DNA from: Flavobacterium terrae | GTDB taxonomy: Bacteria; Bacteroidota; Bacteroidia; Flavobacteriales; Flavobacteriaceae | Direction: 5' to 3' | Length of the DNA stretch: 49,897 nucleotides | Assembly (NCBI RefSeq): GCF_900142035.1 | Contig: NZ_FQZI01000008.1 | Span: forward strand, 1 to 49,897 | Shown here: positions 15,111-22,933 of the stretch, piece by piece | Numbering within the stretch: position 1 is the stretch's first letter | Layout: each line of letters starts with the position of its first letter | The notes under the pieces: generated by a model | What the model was told of the DNA's origin: nothing | Databases searched by the model: none | The model's input: only the letters and a program-made list of their open reading frames with translations | Translations under genes and position numbers: made by a program

Positions 15111-15542
15111 TTATTTAATGTATAATTTTTTGATTCTCACAATAGGTCCACCACATTTTACTTCATGACATTTCACGCACTCATCAATGCTTGCATTAAA
15201 ATGTTCTTTAGCATTTTTAGGATCTTCATAAATCATCTTTTGCGATTGAATGAAAGCTAAAGCATGTGATTTAAAAAAATTGTCATTCTCTTGCTTGTCA
15301 GTCATTACAGCTTTATGAATTTCTAAAAAGTGTTGTGGAAACTTACCAATAGTATCACCATTAATTATTCTTTGCTTTAATCGTTCGTTATCAACATACA
15401 TTTGCTCCATGAGCATTGCCATTTCTGACATTTCGTACATTTCAAACTTTTTTTCTTCTTTAGCGGGTAATTCACATTTTTCCTGCTTTTTTTCACAAGA
15501 AGTAAAAAATAGAATTAGGGATAAAAAAATTAAACCTCTCAT
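15111..15542 (-). CDS. Cytochrome c-like lipoprotein
   Basis: A 143-residue lipoprotein (lipobox FFTSC, Cys16) with a single haem c motif CVKCH at residues 122-126, close to the C-terminus. A further Cys at 130 and a methionine-rich helical stretch (MYEMSEMAMLMEQM, residues 35-48) precede it. The family is not certain: it looks like a small cytochrome c or a cytochrome c'-like helix bundle, in which the motif is also near the end. Its start overlaps the end of the DUF4920 gene at 15542, so the two are translationally coupled. Confidence 0.75.
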   Translation of the reverse strand: MRGLIFLSLILFFTSCEKKQEKCELPAKEEKKFEMYEMSEMAMLMEQMYVDNERLKQRIINGDTIGKFPQHFLEIHKAVMTDKQENDNFFKSHALAFIQSQKMIYEDPKNAKEHFNASIDECVKCHEVKCGGPIVRIKKLYIK

Positions 15543-16042
15543 TATGATTTTTTAATTAAAACCCCTGTTGCTTGAAAAGCATAAGTTACCTTTGGCTTCG
15601 TTATTTTATTGATTTCTTCTTGTGACTTTTTCCCATCTTTTGCATAGTGACGTAATTCCTCTACAGAAACAACATCGATGTAAGCTTTACCACTTACAAT
15701 TGCTTCACTTCCATCAGCATTAAGAGGAACAAAAAAACCATAATCTTTGAAACGTACAAAAGAATTATTATTATCTGACAAATCCATATTCATCCAACAA
15801 CCTTTCTTTTTACAAACTTCTTTGATTTTAGATTTGAATTTAATTACAACTGTATCACCTTTTTTCAAGGTCTTATATTTTTTAAGCATTGCTTTTTCGG
15901 TTAACACCCCAGAAGGTGTAAATCTTTCCCCAAATAAAGCATAATCATTAGTGTTAATTGCAGTCCCTTTTTTAGATTGAGCCATGATATTATTAGACGC
16001 AAACAAAACAGAAAATACAACAAGTAAAAATACTTTTTTCAT
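15542..16042 (-). CDS. DUF4920 domain exported protein
   Basis: A 166-residue protein with a signal peptide (MKKVFLLVVFSVLFASNNIMAQ) and a DUF4920 domain (PF16267): LFGERFTPSGVLT, KFKSKIKEVCKKKGCWMNMDL with two conserved cysteines, and VRFKDYGFFVPLN. The cysteine pair resembles a redox or metal-binding site. The start is set at 16042, or the ATG one codon earlier; the upstream in-frame extension has no signal peptide. First gene of the DUF4920/cytochrome-like/mnmD operon. Function unknown. Confidence 0.85.
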   Translation of the reverse strand: MKKVFLLVVFSVLFASNNIMAQSKKGTAINTNDYALFGERFTPSGVLTEKAMLKKYKTLKKGDTVVIKFKSKIKEVCKKKGCWMNMDLSDNNNSFVRFKDYGFFVPLNADGSEAIVSGKAYIDVVSVEELRHYAKDGKKSQEEINKITKPKVTYAFQATGVLIKKS

Positions 16043-16254
16043 CATAGTTAGTTTTTTATTTAATGCAAATCTATAAGAAATAGCGTAAAACATATAATAA
16101 CTTTAACATTAATCTAAAAAAATTAACAAAACATCAATGAACGGCAAAATATTTTAAAACTTTAAAAAAAATAACATGTTCTCGATCAAATATTGACCAT
16201 AATTTAACAATGGGGTTTAATATTTATTAAATTAGCAAAAAATAATCTAGGTAA

Positions 16255-17322
16255 ATGAGCTTACAAACTTCTAGCGAAATTGACATTATCAAGGCCGCTA
16301 CTTCAAAAATTGACCAAGTTGACTTTGAAAAACTAACTTTTGGTAGTGTATTTACAGATCATATGTTAGTTTGTGATTTCAGAAATGGAGCTTGGGAAAA
16401 ACCCGTAATTAAGCCTTACGAACCTTTTGTACTAGATCCTTCTGCTAAAGTTTTTCATTATGGTCAAGCCATTTTTGAAGGAATGAAAGCTTATAAAACT
16501 GAAGACAATTCAGTTTGGTTATTTAGACCAGAAGAAAATCATCTAAGAATGAATAAATCGGCTGTACGTATGTGTATGCCAGAAGTTCCTGAATCAATAT
16601 TTATAGATGGTTTAAAAGAACTAATTCGTTTAGATGAAGCATGGGTTAAAAACGGTAAAGGAAATACTTTATACATTCGCCCTTTTATGATAGCGATTGG
16701 AAGCGGAGTAATTGCGCAACCTTCAACTCAATATCGTTTTTGTATCATTTTATCACCTGCAAAAGCATACTATTCTGGTGATGTAAAAGTACTCATTGCA
16801 GATTATTACAGCCGTGCCGCAAATGGTGGTATTGGTGCTGCAAAAGCTGCAGGGAATTATTCTGGGCAGTTCTACCCTACTCAATTGGCTCATAATGCAG
16901 GTTTTCAACAAATCATTTGGACAGATGATGCAACTCACACAAAGCTTGAAGAATGTGGTACAATGAATGTTTTCTTTAGAATTAACGACACCTTATATAC
17001 AGCACCTACTAGTGATAGAATATTAGATGGTATAACACGTAAAAGTTTAATTGACTTAGCAAAACGTGAAGGCATTAATGTAGATGTTCGTCCTGTATTA
17101 GTAGATGAACTAGTAGAAGCAGCAAAAAATGGCAGTTTAAAAGAAATTTTTGGCGCTGGTACAGCTGCTGTGGTTAACCCAATTGTAGGATTTCAATATA
17201 AAGATGAGTATTTTGAATTGCCGAAATTAGAGAAATCATATGCTACTGATTTAAAAGAAAAATTAACTAACATTCAATACAAATTAGCTGAAGACACTTT
17301 TGGTTGGACAGTTAAAATTTAA
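16255..17322 (+). CDS. ilvE: Branched-chain amino acid aminotransferase IlvE
   Basis: A 355-residue PLP-dependent aminotransferase of fold IV, performing the last step of leucine, isoleucine and valine synthesis and the first of their breakdown. Family marks include VFHYGQAIFEGMKAY, the PLP lysine expected at K197 in GIGAAKAAGNY, and the EECGTMNVFF loop. The length matches the eukaryote/Gram-positive-type BCAT (about 350 residues). It stands alone, with a long AT-rich 5' region and a bidirectional terminator after it. Confidence 0.95.
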   Translation: MSLQTSSEIDIIKAATSKIDQVDFEKLTFGSVFTDHMLVCDFRNGAWEKPVIKPYEPFVLDPSAKVFHYGQAIFEGMKAYKTEDNSVWLFRPEENHLRMNKSAVRMCMPEVPESIFIDGLKELIRLDEAWVKNGKGNTLYIRPFMIAIGSGVIAQPSTQYRFCIILSPAKAYYSGDVKVLIADYYSRAANGGIGAAKAAGNYSGQFYPTQLAHNAGFQQIIWTDDATHTKLEECGTMNVFFRINDTLYTAPTSDRILDGITRKSLIDLAKREGINVDVRPVLVDELVEAAKNGSLKEIFGAGTAAVVNPIVGFQYKDEYFELPKLEKSYATDLKEKLTNIQYKLAEDTFGWTVKI

Positions 17323-17333
17323 TTTGATACTTA

Positions 17334-17371
17334 TAAAAAAAGGCGATTTTTAATTAAATCGCCTTTTTTTT
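17334..17371. terminator. Bidirectional terminator ilvE / MazG-like
   Basis: AAAGGCGATTT and AAATCGCCTTT form an 11-bp stem with loop TTAATT, with A and T runs on both sides. Confidence 0.9.
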
Positions 17372-17383
17372 ATAAACTAGATT

Positions 17384-17767
17384 TTATCCCAGAATTTCTT
17401 CAAAGTTAGGTTTGAAGTAATTTGGTCCTTTCATTACTTTTCCATCTTCACGATAAATTGGCTTTCCATCTTCACCAAGCTTACTCATATTACTTCTTTG
17501 AATCTCATCAAAAACCTCTTCTATTTTATGTTGCAATCCATGTTCAAGAATAGTACCACATAAAATGTAAAGCATGTCTCCTAATGCATCTGCAATTTCT
17601 ACTATATCATTATTTTGAACTGCTTCAAGATATTCTTCATTTTCTTCTTTCATTAAATTAAAACGAAGAAGGTTTTTGTTTTCTCCCAAATCACCTGTCG
17701 GTGCTTCTTTTACACCTAATCCAAAAGATGTATGAAACTCTTTTACTGCGTTAAGTTGTTTTTGCAT
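17384..17767 (-). CDS. MazG-like nucleotide pyrophosphohydrolase
   Basis: A 127-residue all-α NTP pyrophosphatase-like protein. The metal-binding pattern is visible as MKEENEEYLEA with EIADALGDMLYI (E-x2-E and ExxD). The family hydrolyses nucleoside triphosphates to monophosphates, often for house-cleaning. The C-terminal GPNYFKPNFEEIL is typical of the flavobacterial subgroup. The start is taken at ATG 17767 (MQKQ); a longer frame reaching 17812 lacks family likeness. Confidence 0.85.
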   Translation of the reverse strand: MQKQLNAVKEFHTSFGLGVKEAPTGDLGENKNLLRFNLMKEENEEYLEAVQNNDIVEIADALGDMLYILCGTILEHGLQHKIEEVFDEIQRSNMSKLGEDGKPIYREDGKVMKGPNYFKPNFEEILG

Positions 17768-17839
17768 TTTATATCTATTTATTTGGGTTGCAAAATAGCA
17801 ATATGAATCCACAATTACTTATTTTTACAGAAAAAAATT

Positions 17840-18028
17840 ATGTTCAGTAAAGGTCAACTTATATTTGCCGTTCTTTTCTTTATCGCTTTTGTTTGTGTAA
17901 TGATTTTTACCTATCGAAAGGATTTAAAATTGCACAAACACTACTACAAAGGAAGTTTGTGGATATTAATAGCTTTCCTTCTTTTTATTGGTGTACTATT
18001 TGTAATTAAGTCGTTGTTAAAAGAGTAA
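17840..18028 (+). CDS. Small two-helix membrane protein
   Basis: A 62-residue protein with two transmembrane helices (about 6-25 and 40-58) joined by a basic loop (YRKDLKLHKHYYKGS). It is short but conserved in flavobacteria in this form, as far as I recall. Function unknown. Divergent from the MazG-like gene. Confidence 0.75.
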   Translation: MFSKGQLIFAVLFFIAFVCVMIFTYRKDLKLHKHYYKGSLWILIAFLLFIGVLFVIKSLLKE

Positions 18029-18096
18029 AGAAAATTATATTTTTTTAACATTTTTTTTTATTTTTACTCGACCAAGACTTACCTACTATTTAACTC

Positions 18097-19140
18097 ATGA
18101 AAATTGCAAAATATTTAGTTTTACTTTTACTTTTAATGGCTGGTACCATTTCAGTTTTTGTGGCTACTAAAGATGGAAAATATTCTGTAAAAAGATCCAA
18201 AATTATTGATTTACCTAAAGAAACAGTTTATAAATATGTTTCTGATCGAAAAAACTGGGACTCAATAAACCCTTGGAAAGATGAAAACTTAAAACTAATC
18301 GATTTCGAAAACTCTGATGATGTAACGGTTACTCAAAGAATTTTTTTAAACGAAGTAGAAAACAATCTTACTTTAAATATTAAAGACACACTATCTAAAA
18401 AAACTCTTTTAGAATGGTCAACTCAAGGAAGTTTGAGTTTTAGAGATAAATTCTTAAGCATTATTGGCAAAGGAACAAAAAATAATTTTGACGATAAATT
18501 TGACGAAGGTTTAAATACAATCAATACTATTCTAACCCGAGAACTAAAAAGTTTTAATGTAAAGTTTGAAGGATTTGTAAGACTTGACACTTTATTTTAT
18601 GTGCAGCGCCCTATTGCTTGCAAAACAGAAGATTTAGCTAAACAAATTAAAATTCAACTACCAAAACTTAAACAATTACTTTTATCAGCCAATACACCTG
18701 TAAAAAATTCCCCCTTTATAATTTATCATAAAAAAGATACTTTAAATGACATTATAACCTTTTCTGTAGCTTTGCCAACAGAGAAAAAAGTTTACACAAC
18801 TTCAGAAAGTGACATTTTTAATGGTCAATCTAATCCTTTTGGAGCAATAAAAGCAATATTTACAGGTAACTACGTTAACAAAAAAGAGGCTTATACACAA
18901 ATAAATGATTTCATAAAGAAAAATAAATTAGAGCAAAGCCCAACTTATAAAGTCATTGAGTTTATTCCTAAAAATAGTACTACAGAAAAATCTGCTTCTA
19001 CATGGGTAACAGAAATTTATGTCCCAGTTAGGCCTATAAAGAAAGCCCCAATAAAAAAAGCACCTAAAATCAATCAAGATTCGATTACAAAAGCGATTGT
19101 AAAAGACATCCTTAATTCAAATAAAAATCAAGTGAAGTAA
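18097..19140 (+). CDS. SRPBCC (START-like) family protein
   Basis: A 347-residue protein with an N-terminal hydrophobic anchor (about 5-22), then a polyketide-cyclase/SRPBCC-type β-α fold: KYSVKRSKIIDLPKETVYKY and WDSINPWKDENLKL. In the second half there is an effector-like region (SNTPVKNS-like strand, ITFSVALP). Ligand unknown. The end is lysine- and proline-rich. It probably faces the periplasm. Confidence 0.78.
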   Translation: MKIAKYLVLLLLLMAGTISVFVATKDGKYSVKRSKIIDLPKETVYKYVSDRKNWDSINPWKDENLKLIDFENSDDVTVTQRIFLNEVENNLTLNIKDTLSKKTLLEWSTQGSLSFRDKFLSIIGKGTKNNFDDKFDEGLNTINTILTRELKSFNVKFEGFVRLDTLFYVQRPIACKTEDLAKQIKIQLPKLKQLLLSANTPVKNSPFIIYHKKDTLNDIITFSVALPTEKKVYTTSESDIFNGQSNPFGAIKAIFTGNYVNKKEAYTQINDFIKKNKLEQSPTYKVIEFIPKNSTTEKSASTWVTEIYVPVRPIKKAPIKKAPKINQDSITKAIVKDILNSNKNQVK

Positions 19141-19143
19141 TAA

Positions 19144-19172
19144 TAAAAAACCGAGATTAATCTCGGTTTTTT
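19144..19172. terminator. Bidirectional terminator SRPBCC / tcdA
   Basis: AAAAACCGAGATTAATCTCGGTTTTT hairpin between convergent genes. Confidence 0.9.
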
Positions 19173-19177
19173 TGTGC

Positions 19178-19894
19178 TTATTTTTTAAGTAAATATTTTA
19201 CAACTGTTTCTGCAGCATGAAGACCAAATAAAGCTGGCATCCAGCTATTGGTTCCATAGAATGATTTTTTGAAGTTTGAACCATCAGTCATTTTTACACT
19301 ACTGTAATCTGGTCTTTCAAACGAGTAAACCACTTTGACACCACTCGAAATTCCTTCCGATTTTAGTCTTCTACGAACTTGTTTTGCTAACGGACAATAA
19401 TCTGTTTTACTAATATCTTTTACACATACTTTACTGGCTTCAAACTTTCCGCCAGCACCCATGTTACTAATAATTTTTATTTTCTTTCTTTTAGCAGCAA
19501 GAATCAAATTTAATTTTGGTGTTACACTATCAATACAATCCATAACATAATCATATTCATCAGTAACAATTTCATTAGCTCTTTCTGGCGATAGAAACTC
19601 TTGAACAACTGTAAGTTCTAATTCAGGATTAATATCTAATAATCTAGCAGCCATTAATTGTACTTTTGGCAAACCAACTGTTGAATGTAATGCAGGCAAT
19701 TGTCTGTTTATATTGGTAATATCTACAACATCCCCATCAACAATAGTCATTTTTCCAACTCCTGCACGAGCTACAAACTCTGCTGCAAAAGAACCAACCC
19801 CCCCCATACCAACAACAAGTACGTTAGCATTTCTAAGTTTTTCTAATCCTTCTGTTTTAAATAATAATTCTGCTCTTTCTTGCCAAACTGCCAT
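19178..19894 (-). CDS. tcdA: tRNA threonylcarbamoyladenosine dehydratase TcdA
   Basis: A 238-residue E1-like (ThiF/MoeB/HesA) enzyme that cyclises t6A37 in tRNA to ct6A using ATP. The nucleotide-binding loop GMGGVGSFAAEFVARAG is at residues ~29-45, DGDVVDITNINRQ carries the conserved Asn-Arg, and DYCPLAKQVRRRLK holds the conserved Cys near the end of the adenylation domain. Next to the TatD-like gene (11 bp gap) and on the same strand, so probably in one operon. Confidence 0.92.
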   Translation of the reverse strand: MAVWQERAELLFKTEGLEKLRNANVLVVGMGGVGSFAAEFVARAGVGKMTIVDGDVVDITNINRQLPALHSTVGLPKVQLMAARLLDINPELELTVVQEFLSPERANEIVTDEYDYVMDCIDSVTPKLNLILAAKRKKIKIISNMGAGGKFEASKVCVKDISKTDYCPLAKQVRRRLKSEGISSGVKVVYSFERPDYSSVKMTDGSNFKKSFYGTNSWMPALFGLHAAETVVKYLLKK

Positions 19895-19905
19895 TTCACT
19901 AATTT

Positions 19906-20553
19906 TTAAATTTCGGGTGATAAACCGAAAACTGTTTTAAAATTTTCTTCAACCTGTTTCTCTATACTTATTTTCTTAATATCTGAAGCTTTTTGATACA
20001 CTTCAATTATTGATTCTTCTACTCTATCTGTCTCCAGAAAAAATCTATCATTTGGTACTTGTTCAAAAACTTCTGAAAGCTCAGAGTTTCTTAACAAATA
20101 TTTCCCAAAAGAAAGATAAAATCCATTATCTAAAAGTGATTTAGCAACTTGCCAGTTTTTTGAAAATCCGTGAATAATCATAGGAGTTTCAATTTGCATA
20201 CGCTTTTTAACTTCAATCACTTCTTGATACGCAGAAACACAGTGCAAAATTACAGGTTTTTTATGCTTTTTTGCAAATACTAGTTGTTTTTCAAAAACTT
20301 GGAGTTGAATATCCATTGGGATTTCAATTCGCTTGTCTAATCCACTTTCACCAAGTGCTAAACAATTTTTAAGCTGTAGTTTATCTTCTATTATATTTAA
20401 TTCATCCTCAAGATTATCTAAATTTATATACCAAGGATGGATTCCAATAGAATAATAAGGTAACTTGCCATCAAATTCATTAGGATATTGATTGACAACT
20501 TCTAAAACATTTGAAAGCTCGGTTTTTTTATGTGTATGAAGATTATAAAGCAT
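19906..20553 (-). CDS. TatD family metal-dependent hydrolase
   Basis: A 215-residue TIM-barrel hydrolase. The N-terminal metal-binding HTH (residues 6-8), the GIHPWYI strand, LGESGLD, ILHCVSAYQEV, IIHGFSKN and RFFLETD are all in order. TatD proteins are Mg-dependent DNases or related hydrolases. It is shorter than E. coli TatD (about 260), as usual in this flavobacterial subgroup. It overlaps the DUF1684 gene by one base at 20553. Confidence 0.9.
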   Translation of the reverse strand: MLYNLHTHKKTELSNVLEVVNQYPNEFDGKLPYYSIGIHPWYINLDNLEDELNIIEDKLQLKNCLALGESGLDKRIEIPMDIQLQVFEKQLVFAKKHKKPVILHCVSAYQEVIEVKKRMQIETPMIIHGFSKNWQVAKSLLDNGFYLSFGKYLLRNSELSEVFEQVPNDRFFLETDRVEESIIEVYQKASDIKKISIEKQVEENFKTVFGLSPEI

Positions 20554-21149
20554 TAGTCATGAAATTTTTTAACTCCCGCTTTGATTTCGATATCCAAATC
20601 ATTTTCTAACGGAACGAGCGGACAAGAATACTTATGATTGTAAGCACAATAAGGATTGTATGCTTTGTTAAAATCTATAATCATTACATCTTTTTTAGGA
20701 ATTCGAGCGTCTAAATATCTTCCTCCTATATAACTTTCTTTTCCACAAGTTAAATCTGTAAAAGGTAAAAATAGATAGTCTTTAAATCCTGGCTTTTTAA
20801 TTAAATCCAAGTTTTGGTAAACGTTAAGCTTAAAAGACTTTCCTTCTAAAATAAAATGCAATTCACCATACTTTTTATATTTTGGCAATCTAGTAGTAGT
20901 TGTTTTCATTTCGAAAACTTTTTCACGTTTAGCTCTAATAAACTTCGCTTCAACTATATACTTTTCATCAATAGGATAAAAATCAAGTGCTTTAAAAACT
21001 TTTAAATCTTCAGCCGCTAAAGGAGACGAGGTGCTATCTGCAAATTCTTTATTCAAGTTTTGCTGATACTCTAAAGAAGTTTCAAGCTTTTTCTGAGCAT
21101 TTAAGCTAATTGAGAAGATAAAAAACAATAAATATGAATACTTTTTCAT
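20553..21149 (-). CDS. DUF1684 domain exported protein
   Basis: A 198-residue protein with a signal peptide (about 1-18, ISLNAQ). DUF1684 (PF07920) is recognisable by FLPFTDLTCGKESYIGGRYLD and DFNKAYNPYCAYNHKYSCPL. The second segment (NPYCAY...YSCP) is the family's conserved core and may be a metal or substrate site. Function unknown. First gene of the DUF1684/TatD/TcdA operon. Confidence 0.88.
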   Translation of the reverse strand: MKKYSYLLFFIFSISLNAQKKLETSLEYQQNLNKEFADSTSSPLAAEDLKVFKALDFYPIDEKYIVEAKFIRAKREKVFEMKTTTTRLPKYKKYGELHFILEGKSFKLNVYQNLDLIKKPGFKDYLFLPFTDLTCGKESYIGGRYLDARIPKKDVMIIDFNKAYNPYCAYNHKYSCPLVPLENDLDIEIKAGVKKFHD

Positions 21150-21231
21150 TATACAAATTTTAACAAAAATACTTCAAAACCAAAGAAGCAGCAACATCTT
21201 ATTTTCGTAAATTTGAGCTTTACTCCTACAA

Positions 21232-22455
21232 ATGCTTCAAAACGCCATCAATCGTTACTTCGATAATTTCAAAGGTTTCTCAAGAGAAATATGGATTTTA
21301 ACACTTATCACTTTCATCAACAGAGCTGGAACAATGGTTTTACCATTCCTATCTAAATATTTAAAAGAAGATTTACATTTTTCCTATTCACAAGTAGGAT
21401 GGATTATGGTTTGTTTTGGGACAGGTTCTATGATAGGTTCTTGGTTAGGCGGAAAACTTTCTGACAAGATTGGCTTTTATAAAATCATGATTTTTAGTTT
21501 ATTTTTTAGTGGAATCGCTTTTTTTATACTTCAGTTTATTACCAGTTTTACCGGTCTATGTTTAAGCATGTTTCTAATTATGGTTATTGCTGACATGTTT
21601 AGACCAGCGATGTTTGTCTCTCTTGGCGCTTATGCAAAAAAAGAAAACCGAACTAGAGCCTTGACATTAGTTCGATTAGCTATAAACTTAGGCTTTGCCG
21701 CTGGACCAGCAATGGGAGGATTAATAATCATGAATATTGGTTACAAAGGACTATTTTGGGTTGATGGAGCAACTTGTATAATTGCCATTTTAATATTTTG
21801 GCTAACAGTTAAAGAGAAGAAGAAATCAAAATATACAGATAAGGAACATCCTGGCGAAGTACTCACACATTCGGTTTTTAAAGACAAACCATTCTGGGTA
21901 TTTCTAGCTTGCTGTACAATCACAGGAATTTTATTCTTCCAATTGTTTACCACTATTCCATTATATCATAAAGAGCAATTCAACCTTACAGAATTTCAAA
22001 CTGGACTTTTATTAATGATGAACGGATTATTAATTTTTGTTCTTGAAATGCCAATTGTTAGTATTGTTGAACGAAAAAACATTGATAAAGTCAAAGTAGT
22101 AACTTTTGGAGCCTTAGCCATGACCATAAGCATGTTTTTAATGCTTATTAATATGTGGAGTGGTATTCTTGTTATCATGATGCTTTTCATGACATTTGGA
22201 GAAATGTTTGCCTTTCCATTTTCAAATTCATTTGCCATGAGTAGAGCACCTAAAGGACATGAAGGAAGATATATGGCTATATTTACTATGAGTTATAGTT
22301 TGGCTCATATTTCTTCAGCCAAAATTGGTATGGAAATAATTTCAAAATTTGGATACCAAACAAACTGGGTATTCATGGGGTTTTTAGGAATCATGTCAAT
22401 ACTTCTTGGAATTTGGGTTTTAAAACTTGTTGAAAAAGAAAAAAATCATCTGTAA
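21232..22455 (+). CDS. MFS transporter
   Basis: A 407-residue major facilitator protein with 12 hydrophobic segments. The family motif between TM2 and TM3 is GSWLGGKLSDKIG, with a following NRTRALTLVRLAINLGFAAGP in TM4/5. It resembles the multidrug-efflux (DHA1) type but the substrate is not deducible. Inner membrane. A TAAATTTG element at 21208-21215 may be its -7 box. Confidence 0.88.
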   Translation: MLQNAINRYFDNFKGFSREIWILTLITFINRAGTMVLPFLSKYLKEDLHFSYSQVGWIMVCFGTGSMIGSWLGGKLSDKIGFYKIMIFSLFFSGIAFFILQFITSFTGLCLSMFLIMVIADMFRPAMFVSLGAYAKKENRTRALTLVRLAINLGFAAGPAMGGLIIMNIGYKGLFWVDGATCIIAILIFWLTVKEKKKSKYTDKEHPGEVLTHSVFKDKPFWVFLACCTITGILFFQLFTTIPLYHKEQFNLTEFQTGLLLMMNGLLIFVLEMPIVSIVERKNIDKVKVVTFGALAMTISMFLMLINMWSGILVIMMLFMTFGEMFAFPFSNSFAMSRAPKGHEGRYMAIFTMSYSLAHISSAKIGMEIISKFGYQTNWVFMGFLGIMSILLGIWVLKLVEKEKNHL

Positions 22456-22507
22456 ATCAACAAAATACACATTCTGCATCTTAAAATTAACTTAAATTTT
22501 AGTTAAA

Positions 22508-22553
22508 TAACTATAAAATTAGTTTGTTAACTAAAAAAATAGTTATAAGTTTG
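22508..22553 (+). promoter_or_regulatory. blaI promoter with nested operator palindromes
   Basis: TTTG (22523-22526), a 19-bp spacer and TAAGTTTG (22546-22553) match the Bacteroidota promoter exactly. An inner palindrome TTAGTT-TGTT-AACTAA (22519-22534) overlaps the -33 box, and outer arms TAACTAT (22508-22514) and ATAGTTA (22539-22545) surround it. BlaI/MecI repressors bind such dyads, so the site is probably an autoregulatory operator. Confidence 0.75.
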
Positions 22554-22572
22554 ATTTATTAAAAAATAAGTC

Positions 22573-22932
22573 ATGCAAAAGTTAACGAATAAGGAAGAGG
22601 AAATCATGCAAATTTTATGGAAGCTTAAAAAAGCTTTTGTAAAAGAAGTTATGGCAGAAATTACCGAGGAAACTCCACACTACAATACCCTTTCTACTAT
22701 TATACGAAATCTTGAGGACAAAGGTTATGTAGGTCATAATGCTTTTGGAAACACACATCAGTATTACCCTATTGTGACTATTGAAGATTATAGAAAGCGT
22801 TTTATGAAAAATGCCATCGAAAATTACTTTAATAGTTCATATAAAAATTTAGTTTCTTTTTTTGCTGAAGAAGAAAAAATTTCAGCAAAAGAACTCCGTG
22901 AAATTCTAGAAATAATCGAAAAAAAGGAATAG
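22573..22932 (+). CDS. blaI: BlaI/MecI family repressor
   Basis: A 119-residue winged-HTH repressor: LTNKEEEIMQILWKLKKAFV at the start, then YNTLSTIIRNLEDKGYVGH as recognition helix and wing, and a C-terminal helix for dimerisation. The family is cleaved when a BlaR1-type sensor peptidase is activated; such a gene (22934) follows at once with a 1-bp gap. No β-lactamase gene is nearby, so the controlled genes are elsewhere or the pair responds to another envelope signal. Confidence 0.92.
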   Translation: MQKLTNKEEEIMQILWKLKKAFVKEVMAEITEETPHYNTLSTIIRNLEDKGYVGHNAFGNTHQYYPIVTIEDYRKRFMKNAIENYFNSSYKNLVSFFAEEEKISAKELREILEIIEKKE

Positions 22933-22933
22933 T